From Beijerinckiaceae bacterium (GTDB lineage Bacteria > Pseudomonadota > Alphaproteobacteria > Rhizobiales > Beijerinckiaceae): a stretch of DNA of 64,000 nucleotides. Under the pieces are notes generated by a model. That model searched no databases, was not told the DNA's origin, and saw only the letters and a list, made by a program, of their open reading frames with translations. A program made the position numbers and the translations under genes. The number at the start of each line of letters is the position of its first letter. The stretch's first letter is position 1. Below, one piece after another: positions 44,902 to 54,723 of this stretch. The stretch spans positions 62,001 to 126,000 of the forward strand of contig JAJPIC010000012.1 in the NCBI GenBank assembly GCA_021324915.1, given 5' to 3'.

Positions 44902-45305
44902 GGCCGCCGCACCATCTTGTTGGCCGAGGCCGTATAGGTTCCGTCGGAGTCGTTCTCCTCGATCGTGCGCGCAATCAGTGCGCAGACCTGGCGCACCGCT
45001 TTGAGATGAATGTCGAGGACCGCGAGATTCTTTTCCAGCTTGGCGCGCAGGCGTTCGAGATCGGATACCATTTCAGCATCGAGCTGCGCCTGGCCAAGCG
45101 CGCGTATGACGCGGTTGAATTCGAGAAGCGCATGAGTCTTCTTGTGATTGAACTCGGCGAAATCGATCGGATGATAGCGTTGCAGGCTTTCGGTCTCGAG
45201 CTCGATGAGGCGCTCGATGCGCTCGATCGTGCGCGCGAAGGCGTCGCGCGCAGCCGCGGCGCGAAGCCTTTCCCCCGTTCCAACTCCGCTGTCCTGCCTG
45301 ATCAT
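44898..45305 (-). CDS. FlgN-like flagellar export chaperone
   Basis: A 135-residue, almost wholly helical protein. The pattern IERIERLIELETESLQRYHP, then IDFAEFNHKKTHALLEFNRV, a run of charged helix MVSDLERLRAKLEKNLAVLD and the end ICALIARTIEEND matches FlgN-type chaperones in length and heptads. FlgN binds the hook-associated proteins FlgK and FlgL before export. The gene sits between flgJ-like and the exported-protein gene, with a four-base overlap downstream. The family assignment rests on pattern and context, not on a diagnostic motif. Confidence 0.6.
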   Translation of the reverse strand: MIRQDSGVGTGERLRAAAARDAFARTIERIERLIELETESLQRYHPIDFAEFNHKKTHALLEFNRVIRALGQAQLDAEMVSDLERLRAKLEKNLAVLDIHLKAVRQVCALIARTIEENDSDGTYTASANKMVRRP

Positions 45306-45327
45306 GCGTGCGAATCCGTCAATTCAT

Positions 45328-45834
45328 TCACGAACGTCTTGATGCCGCCGCGCCGGCCGCGGCGAGCGAACTATTGAGCTCTATATGATGAGACCGGTGC
45401 GCCCCGCGTTTCGGTCCTACGCCAAGGTCGACATGTTTCGACAGATCGGTTCCCAATTCTTGGGCCAACATGGATTTCCAAACGCTGGCGCCGGCCTCTT
45501 CGCCGAAAAATTCGTCGCTGTCAGGCAGCATGTTTTCAACGAGGCTCTGCAGAACGAGCGCCTCGATTCCCCGATAGGCCTGGACCTCCGCCTTGTTCGG
45601 CTGATCCGCATCCGTCGCGGCGGGCATCTTGGCAGCAAAGCTCAGCTCGGTCGTTGGAAGAGCGGGCGTGGGAGCCGGCGATTCCACGCCGTCCAGCACC
45701 CCTGTGAAACCTTCCTCATCTACGCTCGGATCGGCAGCGATCCGCGCGAGCCGCTCTGCCGCCGCCGAGGATTTGGTCGGATCGGCGGCCCGCGCAACAT
45801 CGAGCAGAAGGTCGGAAGGCGGCTTGATCGACAC
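45328..45834 (-). CDS. flgJ: Rod-binding protein (FlgJ N-terminal type, CheL-like)
   Basis: A 168-residue protein. The rod-binding domain is readable at about 85-130: EALVLQSLVENMLPDSDEFF, then GEEAGASVWKSMLAQELGTD. Before it is an Ala/Pro/Ser-rich stretch. It lacks the C-terminal muramidase domain of enterobacterial FlgJ, as usual in alphaproteobacteria, where the homologue was also named CheL. The wall-cutting activity may come from the SLT-domain protein at 55850-56452. It lies about 100 bases after the FliJ-like gene on the same strand. Confidence 0.8.
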   Translation of the reverse strand: MSIKPPSDLLLDVARAADPTKSSAAAERLARIAADPSVDEEGFTGVLDGVESPAPTPALPTTELSFAAKMPAATDADQPNKAEVQAYRGIEALVLQSLVENMLPDSDEFFGEEAGASVWKSMLAQELGTDLSKHVDLGVGPKRGAHRSHHIELNSSLAAAGAAASRRS

Positions 45835-45939
45835 GTGGCACTCTCTTCGCGCGAGCCCCTGCCCCGCGGCTCGCTGGGGCGGAACGCCTCCGGCCGCGCC
45901 GAAGCGCCTTCCGCTTCGAGTGAGGATGTGGCATCGACC

Positions 45940-46335
45940 TTACGGGAGGCTTGCGCGGCGACGGTTGGTCTCGGCTTCGATCGCCTCGTCGAGTTCCCGC
46001 CGCTCTTTGAGCCTGCGCCAATCCTCGGCGACTTCTTCGAGCAGACGTTCGGTCTGGTGCACGCGCCGCATGGATTGGAGGAGGCGCTCGGCTTCCTCGT
46101 CCCTCTCCTGCTCGAATCGCTTCCTGGCGCGCCCGAGCGCTCGCAGCCTATCCGTGATCGTTTTGGTATAGGCGGGGGTGAAGACGTGGTCTTCGTCGAG
46201 ATAGGAGACGAGCCGCTCTTCATTTGCCTGCACCGTCTGAAGTTGCGTGTTCAGTGCGGCGAGTCTCAGTTCCGCGATCCGGCGAAGATCGCGCTGAACG
46301 GCCAGGATGCGACGGAGAGAGTCGAGCCTTTGCAT
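45940..46335 (-). CDS. FliJ-like coiled-coil flagellar protein
   Basis: A 131-residue protein that is one long coiled coil: SLRRILAVQRDLRRIAELRL, AALNTQLQTVQANEERLVSY, RLRALGRARKRFEQERDEEA, LLEEVAEDWRRLKERRELDE. It matches FliJ in length, charge and position (after fliR), as a cytoplasmic export accessory that works with FliI and FlhA. FliJ proteins diverge too fast for a motif-based call. It starts four bases after the fliR stop. Confidence 0.65.
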   Translation of the reverse strand: MQRLDSLRRILAVQRDLRRIAELRLAALNTQLQTVQANEERLVSYLDEDHVFTPAYTKTITDRLRALGRARKRFEQERDEEAERLLQSMRRVHQTERLLEEVAEDWRRLKERRELDEAIEAETNRRRASLP

Positions 46336-46338
46336 GCG

Positions 46339-47094
46339 TCAGCCGTGGCGAAGCCAGGCTGTAAACCCGGCCATGAAGAGATCCATGATCTGCCTGAAGG
46401 TGAAATAAAGGAGGAAGAGCCCGCCTGCGACTACGAACGGCGCCGAGACGAAATAGACTTGAACCTGCGGGGTGAGCTTGTTGAGCAAGCCGATCGCGAG
46501 GTTCACGATCAGCGCGAAGAGAATGAACGGGCTCGCGATCCGCAGCGCGAGAAAAAAGGCCTTGGAAAAGCAATCTGCCACCTGGATGAGACCGAATTGC
46601 GCGCCGAAACCGGCCGCGACGGGCAAAGCGCGATAGGAGGCCACAAGCCCGCGCAGCACCTCCCAATGCTGATCGGTGATGAAGAGCAAGGTCGTCGCAA
46701 AGAAGGTCAGAAGCGTAGCGACCGACGGCAAAGGCTCGTTCTCATCGATCGGCGCGCCTAGCCCATTGGCGAGACCGATCTGCATGGCGATTGCCATGCC
46801 CAAAGTTTCGAGCGCCGCGAAGAAAACGCGCCCCATCAGCCCGATCATGCCGCCGATCATCAATTCGGAGATGATGAGGCGCGCGAGGCCCAGAAGCGGA
46901 ATGCCGGTCACGATCTTCTCGAGCGGGGGCCCAAGGAAGGGCGTGAGCGCCAGAGTGACGGCAAGGCAGAGGAACAAGCGAACGTTCACGGGGATGCGCG
47001 GGCTCGAGAAACCGGGCATCAGCATGAGGCAGGCGCCGATGCGGCAGAAGAGAATGAGCGCGGGAAGAACAACGGTAGCGCCGATTGAATTCAA
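46339..47094 (-). CDS. fliR: Flagellar export gate protein FliR
   Basis: A 251-residue membrane protein of the flagellar type III export gate. Six or so membrane segments are visible, with SIxx-type [20 protein letters not shown] near the start, [20 protein letters not shown] and [20 protein letters not shown] in the middle, and [20 protein letters not shown] near the end, as in FliR. It overlaps flhA by four bases upstream. The order flhA-fliR-fliJ is typical of the rhizobial type. Confidence 0.94.
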   Translation of the reverse strand: MNSIGATVVLPALILFCRIGACLMLMPGFSSPRIPVNVRLFLCLAVTLALTPFLGPPLEKIVTGIPLLGLARLIISELMIGGMIGLMGRVFFAALETLGMAIAMQIGLANGLGAPIDENEPLPSVATLLTFFATTLLFITDQHWEVLRGLVASYRALPVAAGFGAQFGLIQVADCFSKAFFLALRIASPFILFALIVNLAIGLLNKLTPQVQVYFVSAPFVVAGGLFLLYFTFRQIMDLFMAGFTAWLRHG

Positions 47095-49175
47095 GAGATC
47101 GTCCCGAGCGACTTGATCTCGACTCCGCGCGCGATTTCGAGATGCGAGAGGACCGGCAGAGTGGCAAAGAGCCGCTCGACCACCATGCGCACGTAAGGCC
47201 GGGCCTCCGGAGTCGTCACCAGAACGAAGATATGGCCCTTGTCCATGCGTTCGCGGATTGCGACCGATGCCTCATGGCCGAATTGCTCGACCATGCCCGG
47301 GTCAAGGTCGAATTCGACGACTTCTCCCTTCGCGTCGCGTTTGAGGCTTTGATGGAACGCAAGATCCCAGCGGTTGCCGAGCCGCAGAACCTTGAGCACG
47401 CCGCCGTCCAAGAGGTCGCCGCAAATCTGCTGCGCGATCCGCATGCGCACATGTTCCGTGACCTGTTCGGCGCGCCGCACATGCGGCGCGATCTCGGCGA
47501 TCGCCTCCAAGATCAAATGCAAATTCCTGATCGAGACACGTTCGGCAAGCAGAAGCTTCAGGACCGCTTGCAGGCCGGAATAAGAGATTTGCGAAGGGCA
47601 AATGTCGTCGAGCAGCCGCTTATACTCGGGCCCCAGCCGATCGAACAGCGCTCGCATGTCCTTGTAAGAGAGGAGCTGCGAAAGATTGTTGCGGATGACC
47701 TCGCTCAAATGCGTCAGAAGGACCGACATGTTGTCGACGCCTTCGAAGCCCTGCCGCTTCAGTTCTGCCGCATAAGCTTCCGATACCGAGACGGCCTTCA
47801 TGCCGAAGGCCGGCTCGCGCACGTCTTCGCCCGGCAAGTCCGGCTTGCGCCCGTCGCCCACGATGACGAGGAGATGGCCGATCTGCACGCTCTGCGAGGC
47901 GACCACGGTGCCATGAATTTTGATCTGATAGGATTTCGCCGGGATCGCGAGGGAATCCGCGACTTTGATGTCGGGAACCACGAAACCATATTGTTGCGCG
48001 AACTTGCGCCGCATCTTCGTCACGCGCACCGCAAGTTCGCCTTGCGCTGCGAGCAAGCGAGTTGCGAGCTGCTTGCCGAGGCAGAGCTCGATCTCGACCG
48101 ACTTCAAGGATTCTTTGATCGATTCCTTGGCCTCTTTCTGCGCGCGCTGTTCGGCAAGCGCCGCCGAGGCGCTTTCGGCCGCGCGTTGCCGGGCGAGCTG
48201 GTTCGGAATCGCATAAGCGGCAAAGCCCAACAGCCCGCCGAGCAGAGCAAAGGGAAAGAACGGCAGGCCCGGAATGCAGCCGAGCATGAACATCAGCGCC
48301 GAGGCAACGTATAGGGCCCTCGGATATTTCACCAATTGACCGAGGACCGCCTGATGCGCCGACCCCCTCGTCCCGCCCTTCGAGACGAGGAGACCGGCGG
48401 CCAGCGAGACGATCAGCGCCGGGATTTGCGTCACGAGACCGTCGCCGACCGAGAGTTTGGTGAAGACATCCGCCGCCTCGGAGAGCGGCATGTTGTGGCG
48501 CGTTGCGCCGATCACGATGCCGCCGAAAATATTCACCGCCAGGATGATGAGCCCGGCAATGGCATCGCCGCGCACGAACTTGGAAGCGCCGTCCATGGAA
48601 CCGAAAAAGGCGCTCTCTTCCTCGAGCTCGCGGCGTCTGCGCTGCGCTTCCTTCTCGTCGATCGTGCCGGCCGAGAGGTCCGCGTCGATCGCCATTTGCT
48701 TGCCGGGGATGGCGTCGAGCGTGAACCTTGCGCCGACTTCGGCGATGCGGGTCGCGCCCTTCGTGATGACCACGAAATTGACCGTGATCAATATCGCAAA
48801 GACGATGAGCCCGATGACGAAATCGCCGCTCATCACAAGTCTTGAAAATCCGGCGATGACATAGCCGGCGGCCGTCGTTCCCTCCGGCCCGTTCGACAAG
48901 ATGAGGCGCGTCGTTGCGATGTTGAGCGATAGGCGCAACAGGGTTGCGACAAGCAAGACGGTCGGGAAGGAAGAGAAATCGAGCGGGCGCTGAATCCACA
49001 GCGCAACCATGAGAATCAAGACCGCGAAGGCGATCGAAAACGCGAGCCCGACATCGATGATGAAGGGCGGGATCGGCAGAAAGAAGACCGAAAGAATGGC
49101 AATGATGCCGGCGGCGAAGCCGAGATCCTTGCCACCTTTTCCTTCGCTCAGCGCAGGCGCGTCGGCCGCTGCCAT
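47091..49175 (-). CDS. flhA: Flagellar export gate protein FlhA
   Basis: A 694-residue protein of the export gate ring. The N-terminal half has eight membrane segments, starting [20 protein letters not shown], with the FHIPEP-type loop [20 protein letters not shown] and [20 protein letters not shown]. The cytoplasmic C-terminal half forms the nonameric substrate-docking ring (from about residue 330 to 694: [20 protein letters not shown] and later). It belongs with FliR, FliQ and FliP (partial at the window edge). It overlaps fliR by four bases, and fliQ follows upstream after 28 bases. Confidence 0.97.
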   Translation of the reverse strand: MAAADAPALSEGKGGKDLGFAAGIIAILSVFFLPIPPFIIDVGLAFSIAFAVLILMVALWIQRPLDFSSFPTVLLVATLLRLSLNIATTRLILSNGPEGTTAAGYVIAGFSRLVMSGDFVIGLIVFAILITVNFVVITKGATRIAEVGARFTLDAIPGKQMAIDADLSAGTIDEKEAQRRRRELEEESAFFGSMDGASKFVRGDAIAGLIILAVNIFGGIVIGATRHNMPLSEAADVFTKLSVGDGLVTQIPALIVSLAAGLLVSKGGTRGSAHQAVLGQLVKYPRALYVASALMFMLGCIPGLPFFPFALLGGLLGFAAYAIPNQLARQRAAESASAALAEQRAQKEAKESIKESLKSVEIELCLGKQLATRLLAAQGELAVRVTKMRRKFAQQYGFVVPDIKVADSLAIPAKSYQIKIHGTVVASQSVQIGHLLVIVGDGRKPDLPGEDVREPAFGMKAVSVSEAYAAELKRQGFEGVDNMSVLLTHLSEVIRNNLSQLLSYKDMRALFDRLGPEYKRLLDDICPSQISYSGLQAVLKLLLAERVSIRNLHLILEAIAEIAPHVRRAEQVTEHVRMRIAQQICGDLLDGGVLKVLRLGNRWDLAFHQSLKRDAKGEVVEFDLDPGMVEQFGHEASVAIRERMDKGHIFVLVTTPEARPYVRMVVERLFATLPVLSHLEIARGVEIKSLGTIS

Positions 49176-49203
49176 GCTTCACCCTTCCCCGACGCGCGGC
49201 GGC

Positions 49204-49470
49204 TCAATAGCCCATCTGGATGCGCGAATAGACCTGCTCGGTAAAGACATACATCTGCCCGCCGATGAACGAGGCCGCCAGAGTCAACGCAACGAGCACG
49301 ACGACGATTTTCGGCACGAAGGTCAGCGTCATCTCCTGGATTTGCGTCAGCGCTTGGAAAAGCGCGACGCCGAGTCCGACGACCATAGCCGCACCCACGG
49401 CAGGCCCCGAGACGACGATGATCGTCCAGATTGCCGAACGTGCGAGTTCGAGCGCGTCCGCTTCGTTCAT
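49204..49470 (-). CDS. fliQ: Flagellar export gate protein FliQ
   Basis: An 88-residue protein with two membrane helices: SAIWTIIVVSGPAVGAAMVV, with GLGVALFQALTQIQEMTLTF between, and KIVVVLVALTLAASFIGGQM. The FQAxTQIQExTLxFVPK motif is the FliQ/SctS signature. It lies between flgD and flhA, two bases after flgD. Confidence 0.95.
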   Translation of the reverse strand: MNEADALELARSAIWTIIVVSGPAVGAAMVVGLGVALFQALTQIQEMTLTFVPKIVVVLVALTLAASFIGGQMYVFTEQVYSRIQMGY

Positions 49471-49472
49471 GG

Positions 49473-49940
49473 TTACTCGATGGTCACGCCGACCGGCAAA
49501 GTGAATTGGCTGGCATCGCTCAGCGTCGTGCTTGTCGCCGCGCTGCTGCCGGTCGTCAGCGAAATCGTGCTGCCGTCGCTCAACGTGCCGGTGACGCTTC
49601 CGTCGGAGGCCAGATTGACCGAGACGATCGTGCCGGTGGTCTTGCCGTCGGCGGAGGTCACCGTCTGCCCGATCATCTGTTCGGCCTGCGTGAGCGCGGT
49701 CGAAGTCAGCAAAGTGTCGAGCTTCGAATTGGTCTGGATCTGCTGCTCCACCTGCGAGAACGACGCGAGCTGGCTCATATATTGAGTTGGATCGGTCGGA
49801 TTGGTCGGATCCTGGTTCTGCAACTCGGCAACGAGCAATTGCAGAAACTGATTGTAGTTGACGGATGCTGCGGCTGCCGTGCTCGCGTTGGGCGAGGAAT
49901 TGGAGCTCGACGAAACCGGAGTGGTGGCGCCTACAGTCAT
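49473..49940 (-). CDS. flgD: Flagellar hook cap protein FlgD
   Basis: A 155-residue hook-capping protein, of the short alphaproteobacterial form. The diagnostic N-terminal motif is NYNQFLQLLVAELQNQDPTN followed by PTQYMSQLASFSQVEQQIQ, which is exported and needed for hook assembly. The C-terminal part, rich in Ser/Thr/Gly (TGTLSDGSTISLTTGSSA), is short compared with enteric FlgD (about 220). It precedes fliQ. Confidence 0.92.
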   Translation of the reverse strand: MTVGATTPVSSSSNSSPNASTAAAASVNYNQFLQLLVAELQNQDPTNPTDPTQYMSQLASFSQVEQQIQTNSKLDTLLTSTALTQAEQMIGQTVTSADGKTTGTIVSVNLASDGSVTGTLSDGSTISLTTGSSAATSTTLSDASQFTLPVGVTIE

Positions 49941-49950
49941 GTTTGCCTCC

Positions 49951-50361
49951 TCAAGCCGCCGCTTCCGGCACGGCCGAATTGCTCTTGTTGAGGATTTCCG
50001 CCTCCATCGGCAGGAGCGCGCGGATCGCCTTCAATGCATCGAACTTGCGGTTTTCTGCAACGAGCCTCTCGGCATTGGAGAGGCCCGCCTGCATTTCCGG
50101 ATCTTCGAAATTCTCTCTGTTCGTCTTCAAGGCCTGCGCGAACATCTCGCGAGCGGCGGGCGTGTCGGCCGGATTCATGAGCATGATCTGCACGATGAAA
50201 TAGAGCTGGCGCAACGGCGTCGTCACGTCGCCGACATTCATCACATGCGCTTCGAGAAGGAACGTCGCATCATTGAGCAGTTCGAGCGAAACTTTGCGGT
50301 CGGCCCGCAGGACCGCTCCGTTGATGTAGAATTTCTCGCCGGTGCGCAGGGAAATGTGCAT
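49951..50361 (-). CDS. flbT: Flagellin synthesis regulator FlbT
   Basis: A 136-residue cytoplasmic protein. FlbT binds the 5' end of flagellin mRNA in Caulobacter and Brucella and controls its translation. Features: HISLRTGEKFYINGAVLRAD, LLNDATFLLEAHVMNVGDVT, TPLRQLYFIVQIMLMNPADT, then NAERLVAENRKFDALKAIRA. It is eight bases downstream of flaF, in the usual flaF-flbT order, and acts on the flagellin encoded at 62732-63634. Confidence 0.93.
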   Translation of the reverse strand: MHISLRTGEKFYINGAVLRADRKVSLELLNDATFLLEAHVMNVGDVTTPLRQLYFIVQIMLMNPADTPAAREMFAQALKTNRENFEDPEMQAGLSNAERLVAENRKFDALKAIRALLPMEAEILNKSNSAVPEAAA

Positions 50362-50369
50362 TCATCGCC

Positions 50370-50735
50370 TCATTTGAGACCGTCGCGAATGATCGTGCAG
50401 ATTTCGATCAAGCCGCTGAAATTGTCGGATTGGCCGCGTCTTATGCGGTTTACTTCGTTGGTGATCCAGATTCCGATCGAGATCAATTCCGCGCGCAGCG
50501 CTTCCGGCAGATCATTCTCGGGCTTCGCGAGATCATCGATAAAGACCTGCCAGAGCCGATTGACGTAATCGAGCCCCTGCGCGGCTTCGATCGAGCGGAC
50601 GCCCTTTTTCTCCGCGAGTTCGAGGAGTTCGATCGCACGCTCGATTGCCTGACGTTCGCGCATGCGCGCGTCTTGCGCGCTGTCCTCGAGAATTTCGGCG
50701 TAAGAGAATTGATACATCGCATCCTTAACCTTCAC
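50370..50735 (-). CDS. flaF: Flagellin biosynthesis regulator FlaF
   Basis: A 121-residue protein that works with FlbT to couple flagellin synthesis to hook assembly; FlaF promotes flagellin production or export. Its features are YAEILEDSAQDARMRERQAI, then GLDYVNRLWQVFIDDLAKPE and LPEALRAELISIGIWITNEV, which match the FlaF family. It starts six bases after the flgL stop. Confidence 0.92.
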   Translation of the reverse strand: MKVKDAMYQFSYAEILEDSAQDARMRERQAIERAIELLELAEKKGVRSIEAAQGLDYVNRLWQVFIDDLAKPENDLPEALRAELISIGIWITNEVNRIRRGQSDNFSGLIEICTIIRDGLK

Positions 50736-50741
50736 GACGGC

Positions 50742-51794
50742 TCACAAATACTTCACGAGGCTGAGCTGGGAGAGCTGGGAAGTCAGCGTATAGGCCGTCT
50801 CGATTTGCGTCTGGAGATCGGTGACCTGAGTCGAGGCTTGGTAGGTGTTGACGTTTTCGAGATTGCCGATCTGCGTCGAGAGCACGTTCATTTGCACCGA
50901 CATTTGACTGTTCGCGGCTGTGATCGCCGACTGCACCGTGCCGAGTTGCGACTGGAGATCGGTGAGCCCGGTCAGTGCGGAATTGATGAGCGATTGAGCA
51001 TTGCTCGAAAGCGTCTGATAAGCGCTCGAGCTCAAGTTCTGCGTTCCGAGCTCGGCGACCATCGTATAGGCCTGCGCCAACTCCTGGAATGCAGGCTGGT
51101 TGGCGCTCACTGACGTCGTTACCGTCTGGGACGGCGAGATTTCAGCCGTCGTCGCCGTATTCGAGGCCGATGACCAATCGCTCGTCCAATTCGATCCCTG
51201 GAACAAAGGCGCGAATTGGTTGGTCAGAAAGCTCTGCATCTGACTGGAGGTGATCGTCGATACGTTGGAGCTCGATTGCGAGAACCCGAACGTGCTCGAG
51301 AAAGCGGTATTGACCGCCGATTGGTTGGGAGCGCCCGCGCCGTAATAATCGGTGATCGGCGCGACCGACGTATTGATGCCGGCAAAAATATAAGAGCCGT
51401 TCACATTGGTGTTCAGCTCGGAAATCAGAGACTGGAGCGCGCTTTGCGCGTCCTGCTGCACGGAGGCCGCGCCATCGCTCGCGCCATTGTCGCCGGATGT
51501 GCCGACGAGAGACTTGAGCAAATTCTGCGCCGTGGTCTGAAGGGTCTGCAGCGCATTCTGCGCCGTGCTCAGATTTGTCGAGACGAGATTATTGGTCGTG
51601 TTCAGCGTCTCCAGCAGCGATTGTTCGCTGCGCAAGGAAATATCTTGGCTCGTCTGAGCGCCGAGAGTCAGCCCGACGTCGGCATAAGTGCCGGTCGAGA
51701 CCTCCTGCTCCGCCTGGGCAAGATTATTCTGCGCCGTCAGGATCGACTGCATCAGATTGGTCGAAAGCGCGTAGGAGGAAATGAAAGGGGTCAT
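50742..51794 (-). CDS. flgL: Hook-filament junction protein FlgL (HAP3)
   Basis: A 350-residue flagellin-like exported protein that joins hook and filament. The N-terminal helix domain has SYALSTNLMQSILTAQNNLA, QAEQEVSTGTYADVGLTLGA; the C-terminal domain ends with LSTQIGNLENVNTYQASTQV and IETAYTLTSQLSQLSLVKYL, with the heptad and LxxQ patterns of FlgL. The middle is Ser/Thr/Asn-rich and surface exposed. It overlaps flgK by four bases. Confidence 0.92.
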   Translation of the reverse strand: MTPFISSYALSTNLMQSILTAQNNLAQAEQEVSTGTYADVGLTLGAQTSQDISLRSEQSLLETLNTTNNLVSTNLSTAQNALQTLQTTAQNLLKSLVGTSGDNGASDGAASVQQDAQSALQSLISELNTNVNGSYIFAGINTSVAPITDYYGAGAPNQSAVNTAFSSTFGFSQSSSNVSTITSSQMQSFLTNQFAPLFQGSNWTSDWSSASNTATTAEISPSQTVTTSVSANQPAFQELAQAYTMVAELGTQNLSSSAYQTLSSNAQSLINSALTGLTDLQSQLGTVQSAITAANSQMSVQMNVLSTQIGNLENVNTYQASTQVTDLQTQIETAYTLTSQLSQLSLVKYL

Positions 51795-53269
51795 GCGGTC
51801 ACGATATTGTTGAGCTCATTGACGAGCGTCGAGAACATAGAATTGAGGCTCGAGAGCAATTTCGCCGAGGCGCCATAGGAATTCTCGATGTCGAGCATTT
51901 GCGACATCTCATCGTCGAGGCTGACCCCGGTGGCGTTGGAAAGCGCCGTCGTCGATGTCGAGAGCAGCGTGCTCTGATAGGTGCTTTCGGACGAGACGCT
52001 CTGCTGCTGCGCATCGAGCCAGCTCACCGAAGCCGCCGCATAGCCGCTGAGCGTATTGCTCGTGCCTATATCGCCGGCGGAATTGAAGGTCTGAGCGGTC
52101 GAGAGATTGGTGATATATTCCTCGAGCTGCGTATTGTAGCTCGCGGCGTTGCTCGTATTGTAATTGAAGTTGATGCCATTGCCCAAGAGGCTCGGATTGC
52201 CGCCCTGGCTCGGATCGACCGCGGCATTGACCGCGATCTGCCCGGAAAGTCCCGGCACACCGCTTGCCGAAGGCAGCGCAGTGCTCCCCGCATTGGTGAA
52301 CAGGCCTGCCAGAGTTGTTCCGGAACCGGACGGATCGGTTTCGGCGAAAGCGTCGATGAGACCGCGCGCCGTCTCGTCCAATTGGGTCTGGTAAGTGACG
52401 CTTATATTGTCGCGCAGGTTGGCGAGCCCGGCGAGCGCACCGGATTGAACGGGCATGACGGCGGAGCTTCCGGTGACCGGCACGCCATCGATATAGACCG
52501 CATTGCCCGTGGTCGTCGCCGAATATGCGCTGGTCGGCTGGAACGTGACGGAGCTCGCGACGCCATTCTCGAACAACGGCAGTCCGTTATCGGCATAGAT
52601 CGACATCTCTCCGTTCGGCGCGGTGCTCGTCGTGATCCCGATCTGCTGCGACAACTGGGTGAGGATCGAGTTGCGCGCGTCGACGAGATTGGTGACGTCG
52701 CCGCCGGTCGCGTTTCCCGCCAGGATTTGCGCGTTCACGCCCTGGAATTGCGAGAGCAGGGAATTGATCGTCGAAACGGATGAGGCCATTTGCGAGTCCG
52801 CTTGTTCGCGAACCTGCTGGACCGTCGCGCTTGCATTGTTCAACGTGCTCGCCAAATTCTGTGCGGCGGTGATCGCCGCAGTGGCAAGACTGGTGTCGCC
52901 GGGAGAAGCCTCATATTGTTGAAGCGCATTCGTGAAATCGCTCAGCTTGGCGGCCGGTGATGTGTCGCCGCTCGGCTGGCCGACGATCGTCTTGAGCGTC
53001 GTCAGCCCCGCAGATATGGCGGACTGCATCGACGATCCGGACGTAGCGCCGAGCACGTTGTTGAAGAGAGCCTGGTTTTGGGCGTTGCTGATCGAAGCGA
53101 CTTCCGAGCCGCCGTCGAGGGTCGTGACGACATTGCCGATCTTCTGCGAGAACCCGCTGGTATTCGCGCCCGAAATATTGCGCGAGATGATGTCCGACAG
53201 AGCCGTCGAGGTTTCCACGCCCGATTGCGCGATGTTCAGGGCGCTCGAAAGGTTCATCGGAAAGTTCAT
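51791..53269 (-). CDS. flgK: Hook-filament junction protein FlgK (HAP1)
   Basis: A 492-residue exported hook-associated protein. It has the FlgK N-terminal motif SSALNIAQSGVETSTALSDI with ISRNISGANTSGFSQKIGNV, and the C-terminal GVSLDDEMSQMLDIENSYGA followed by SAKLLSSLNSMFSTLVNELN. It is Ser/Thr/Ala-rich in the middle, as usual. The usual chaperone FlgN is represented by the helical gene at 44898-45305. It overlaps flgL by four bases and lies 30 bases downstream of flgE. Confidence 0.92.
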   Translation of the reverse strand: MNFPMNLSSALNIAQSGVETSTALSDIISRNISGANTSGFSQKIGNVVTTLDGGSEVASISNAQNQALFNNVLGATSGSSMQSAISAGLTTLKTIVGQPSGDTSPAAKLSDFTNALQQYEASPGDTSLATAAITAAQNLASTLNNASATVQQVREQADSQMASSVSTINSLLSQFQGVNAQILAGNATGGDVTNLVDARNSILTQLSQQIGITTSTAPNGEMSIYADNGLPLFENGVASSVTFQPTSAYSATTTGNAVYIDGVPVTGSSAVMPVQSGALAGLANLRDNISVTYQTQLDETARGLIDAFAETDPSGSGTTLAGLFTNAGSTALPSASGVPGLSGQIAVNAAVDPSQGGNPSLLGNGINFNYNTSNAASYNTQLEEYITNLSTAQTFNSAGDIGTSNTLSGYAAASVSWLDAQQQSVSSESTYQSTLLSTSTTALSNATGVSLDDEMSQMLDIENSYGASAKLLSSLNSMFSTLVNELNNIVTA

Positions 53270-53299
53270 CGGACTTCAGCTCTCGCCACGTTGGAGCGG

Positions 53300-54547
53300 T
53301 TACTTCAGCAGGTTGACGAGATCGCCCAAGAGGTTCGACCCGACCTGGAAGGCCTTGGAATTGGCCTCGTAGGCGTTTTGCGTCACGACCATATTGGTCA
53401 ACTGGGTTGCAAGATCGACCGTCGAGGCCTCGACGTTCGAAGACTCGACCGATCCGAAACCGGAAGAATTGGGCAGGCCGAGGCTGATGTTGCCCGATTT
53501 GCTGTTCGCCGAAAACACATTGCCGGCCTGCGAAGTGAGATTGTCGACGCTCGGCACGCTCGCAAGCGGAATCTGGAATACCGGGGTTTGCGTCCCGTTC
53601 GCATAGACCTCCGAGACGACGCCCGCGGTACTGATCGACAGACTCTGAAACGAGGACGGCGCATTGCCGTTGACCGTGTTTTGAATTCCGAAGGAGCTCG
53701 CGAGCTGCGTGACCGACGAGAGATTGAGACTGAGCGTTTGTCCGTTCGGCACCGCGACCGAAATTGGCGAGCCGCTCGTCAATGCACCATTGGTCGCGCT
53801 GAAATTGATCGTCTGCGTCGTGATCGGGCCGGACGAATAGGGAAATCCGCCGCCCGAGGCCGCATTCGCGGCGTTGAACACGTCGACCTGCCATTGATTG
53901 GCGCCGGTCTTGGTGAAGTAGACATTCAGGGTAACGGCATTGCCCAGATTGTCGTAGGCGACGACCTGCGTCATGTCGGTATAGGTCGAGCCGGCCGTAT
54001 TGGCGCTGGGCAGGGTCCCCGTGTCGACAGCCGCACTGGAGGGGAGATTGCCGGTGAGCGTTCCGGAGGTCGAGGCCTGAGCCGAAAGCCCGCTCGTCGG
54101 AACATTGACCGGCACCAATTGGCTCAGGGCGGTGACTGTCGTCGAACCGGACGTGGACGTAATTGGATAGCCCATCAGCGTGAAGCCCGCGTCATTGACG
54201 AGATCGCCATTGGCGGCGGGCGCGAAAGAACCGTCCCGCGTCAGAAAGGTCTCGCCATTCGGGCTTTGCACCACGAAGAAGCCGTTGCCCTCGATGGCCA
54301 TGTTCGTGGGGGTAGAGGTCCCGGTCGGATTTCCTTGCTGCGAGATATTATAGCCAACGATGGTCGCGACGCCGCCGGCATTATATTCGCTGCTGCTGAA
54401 TTCGTTCAGCATGTCCTCGAACTGGGTCGTCGCCTCTTTGTAGCCGGTGGTATTGGAATTGGCGATATTGTCCGAGATGGTCGACAGCGTGTTCGACTGG
54501 GCGTTCATCCCCGAGACGCTCGCCATCAATGCGCTATAAAGGCTCAT
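53300..54547 (-). CDS. flgE: Flagellar hook protein FlgE
   Basis: A 415-residue hook subunit. The N-terminal motif is SLYSALMASVSGMNAQSNTL with STISDNIANSNTTGYKEATT, followed by FEDMLNEF. The C-terminal domain has SSVESSNVEASTVDLATQLT and VVTQNAYEANSKAFQVGSNL, the flagellar basal-body/hook signature. The length is short relative to E. coli (402) and typical of Rhizobiales. GGAGAGCTGCG before the ATG is a strong start. It is the first gene of the flgE-flgK-flgL-flaF-flbT-flgD run and is preceded by the terminator of ftcR. Confidence 0.95.
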   Translation of the reverse strand: MSLYSALMASVSGMNAQSNTLSTISDNIANSNTTGYKEATTQFEDMLNEFSSSEYNAGGVATIVGYNISQQGNPTGTSTPTNMAIEGNGFFVVQSPNGETFLTRDGSFAPAANGDLVNDAGFTLMGYPITSTSGSTTVTALSQLVPVNVPTSGLSAQASTSGTLTGNLPSSAAVDTGTLPSANTAGSTYTDMTQVVAYDNLGNAVTLNVYFTKTGANQWQVDVFNAANAASGGGFPYSSGPITTQTINFSATNGALTSGSPISVAVPNGQTLSLNLSSVTQLASSFGIQNTVNGNAPSSFQSLSISTAGVVSEVYANGTQTPVFQIPLASVPSVDNLTSQAGNVFSANSKSGNISLGLPNSSGFGSVESSNVEASTVDLATQLTNMVVTQNAYEANSKAFQVGSNLLGDLVNLLK

Positions 54548-54666
54548 CGCAGCTCTCCTGCTTCGCGTCGCGATTAAAGAGCGACCAACTTGTGCGGGGC
54601 TTGCGCAGGGGAGCGCTTTCGATGGGCCGCAGCGGGCGATCGGATCCGCATGCCGATGGACGCGCG

Positions 54667-54699
54667 AAAACGAGGCAAGCGCCGGCCGCGCTTGCCTCG
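54667..54699 (-). terminator. Strong Rho-independent terminator after ftcR
   Basis: A perfect 12-pair stem, CGAGGCAAGCGC with GCGCTTGCCTCG, with a five-base loop, followed on the minus strand by GTTTTCG. It lies 25 bases after the ftcR stop, so ftcR is transcribed separately from the flgE operon. Confidence 0.85.
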
Positions 54700-54723
54700 C
54701 CTGACAGACATCACGGATACGGA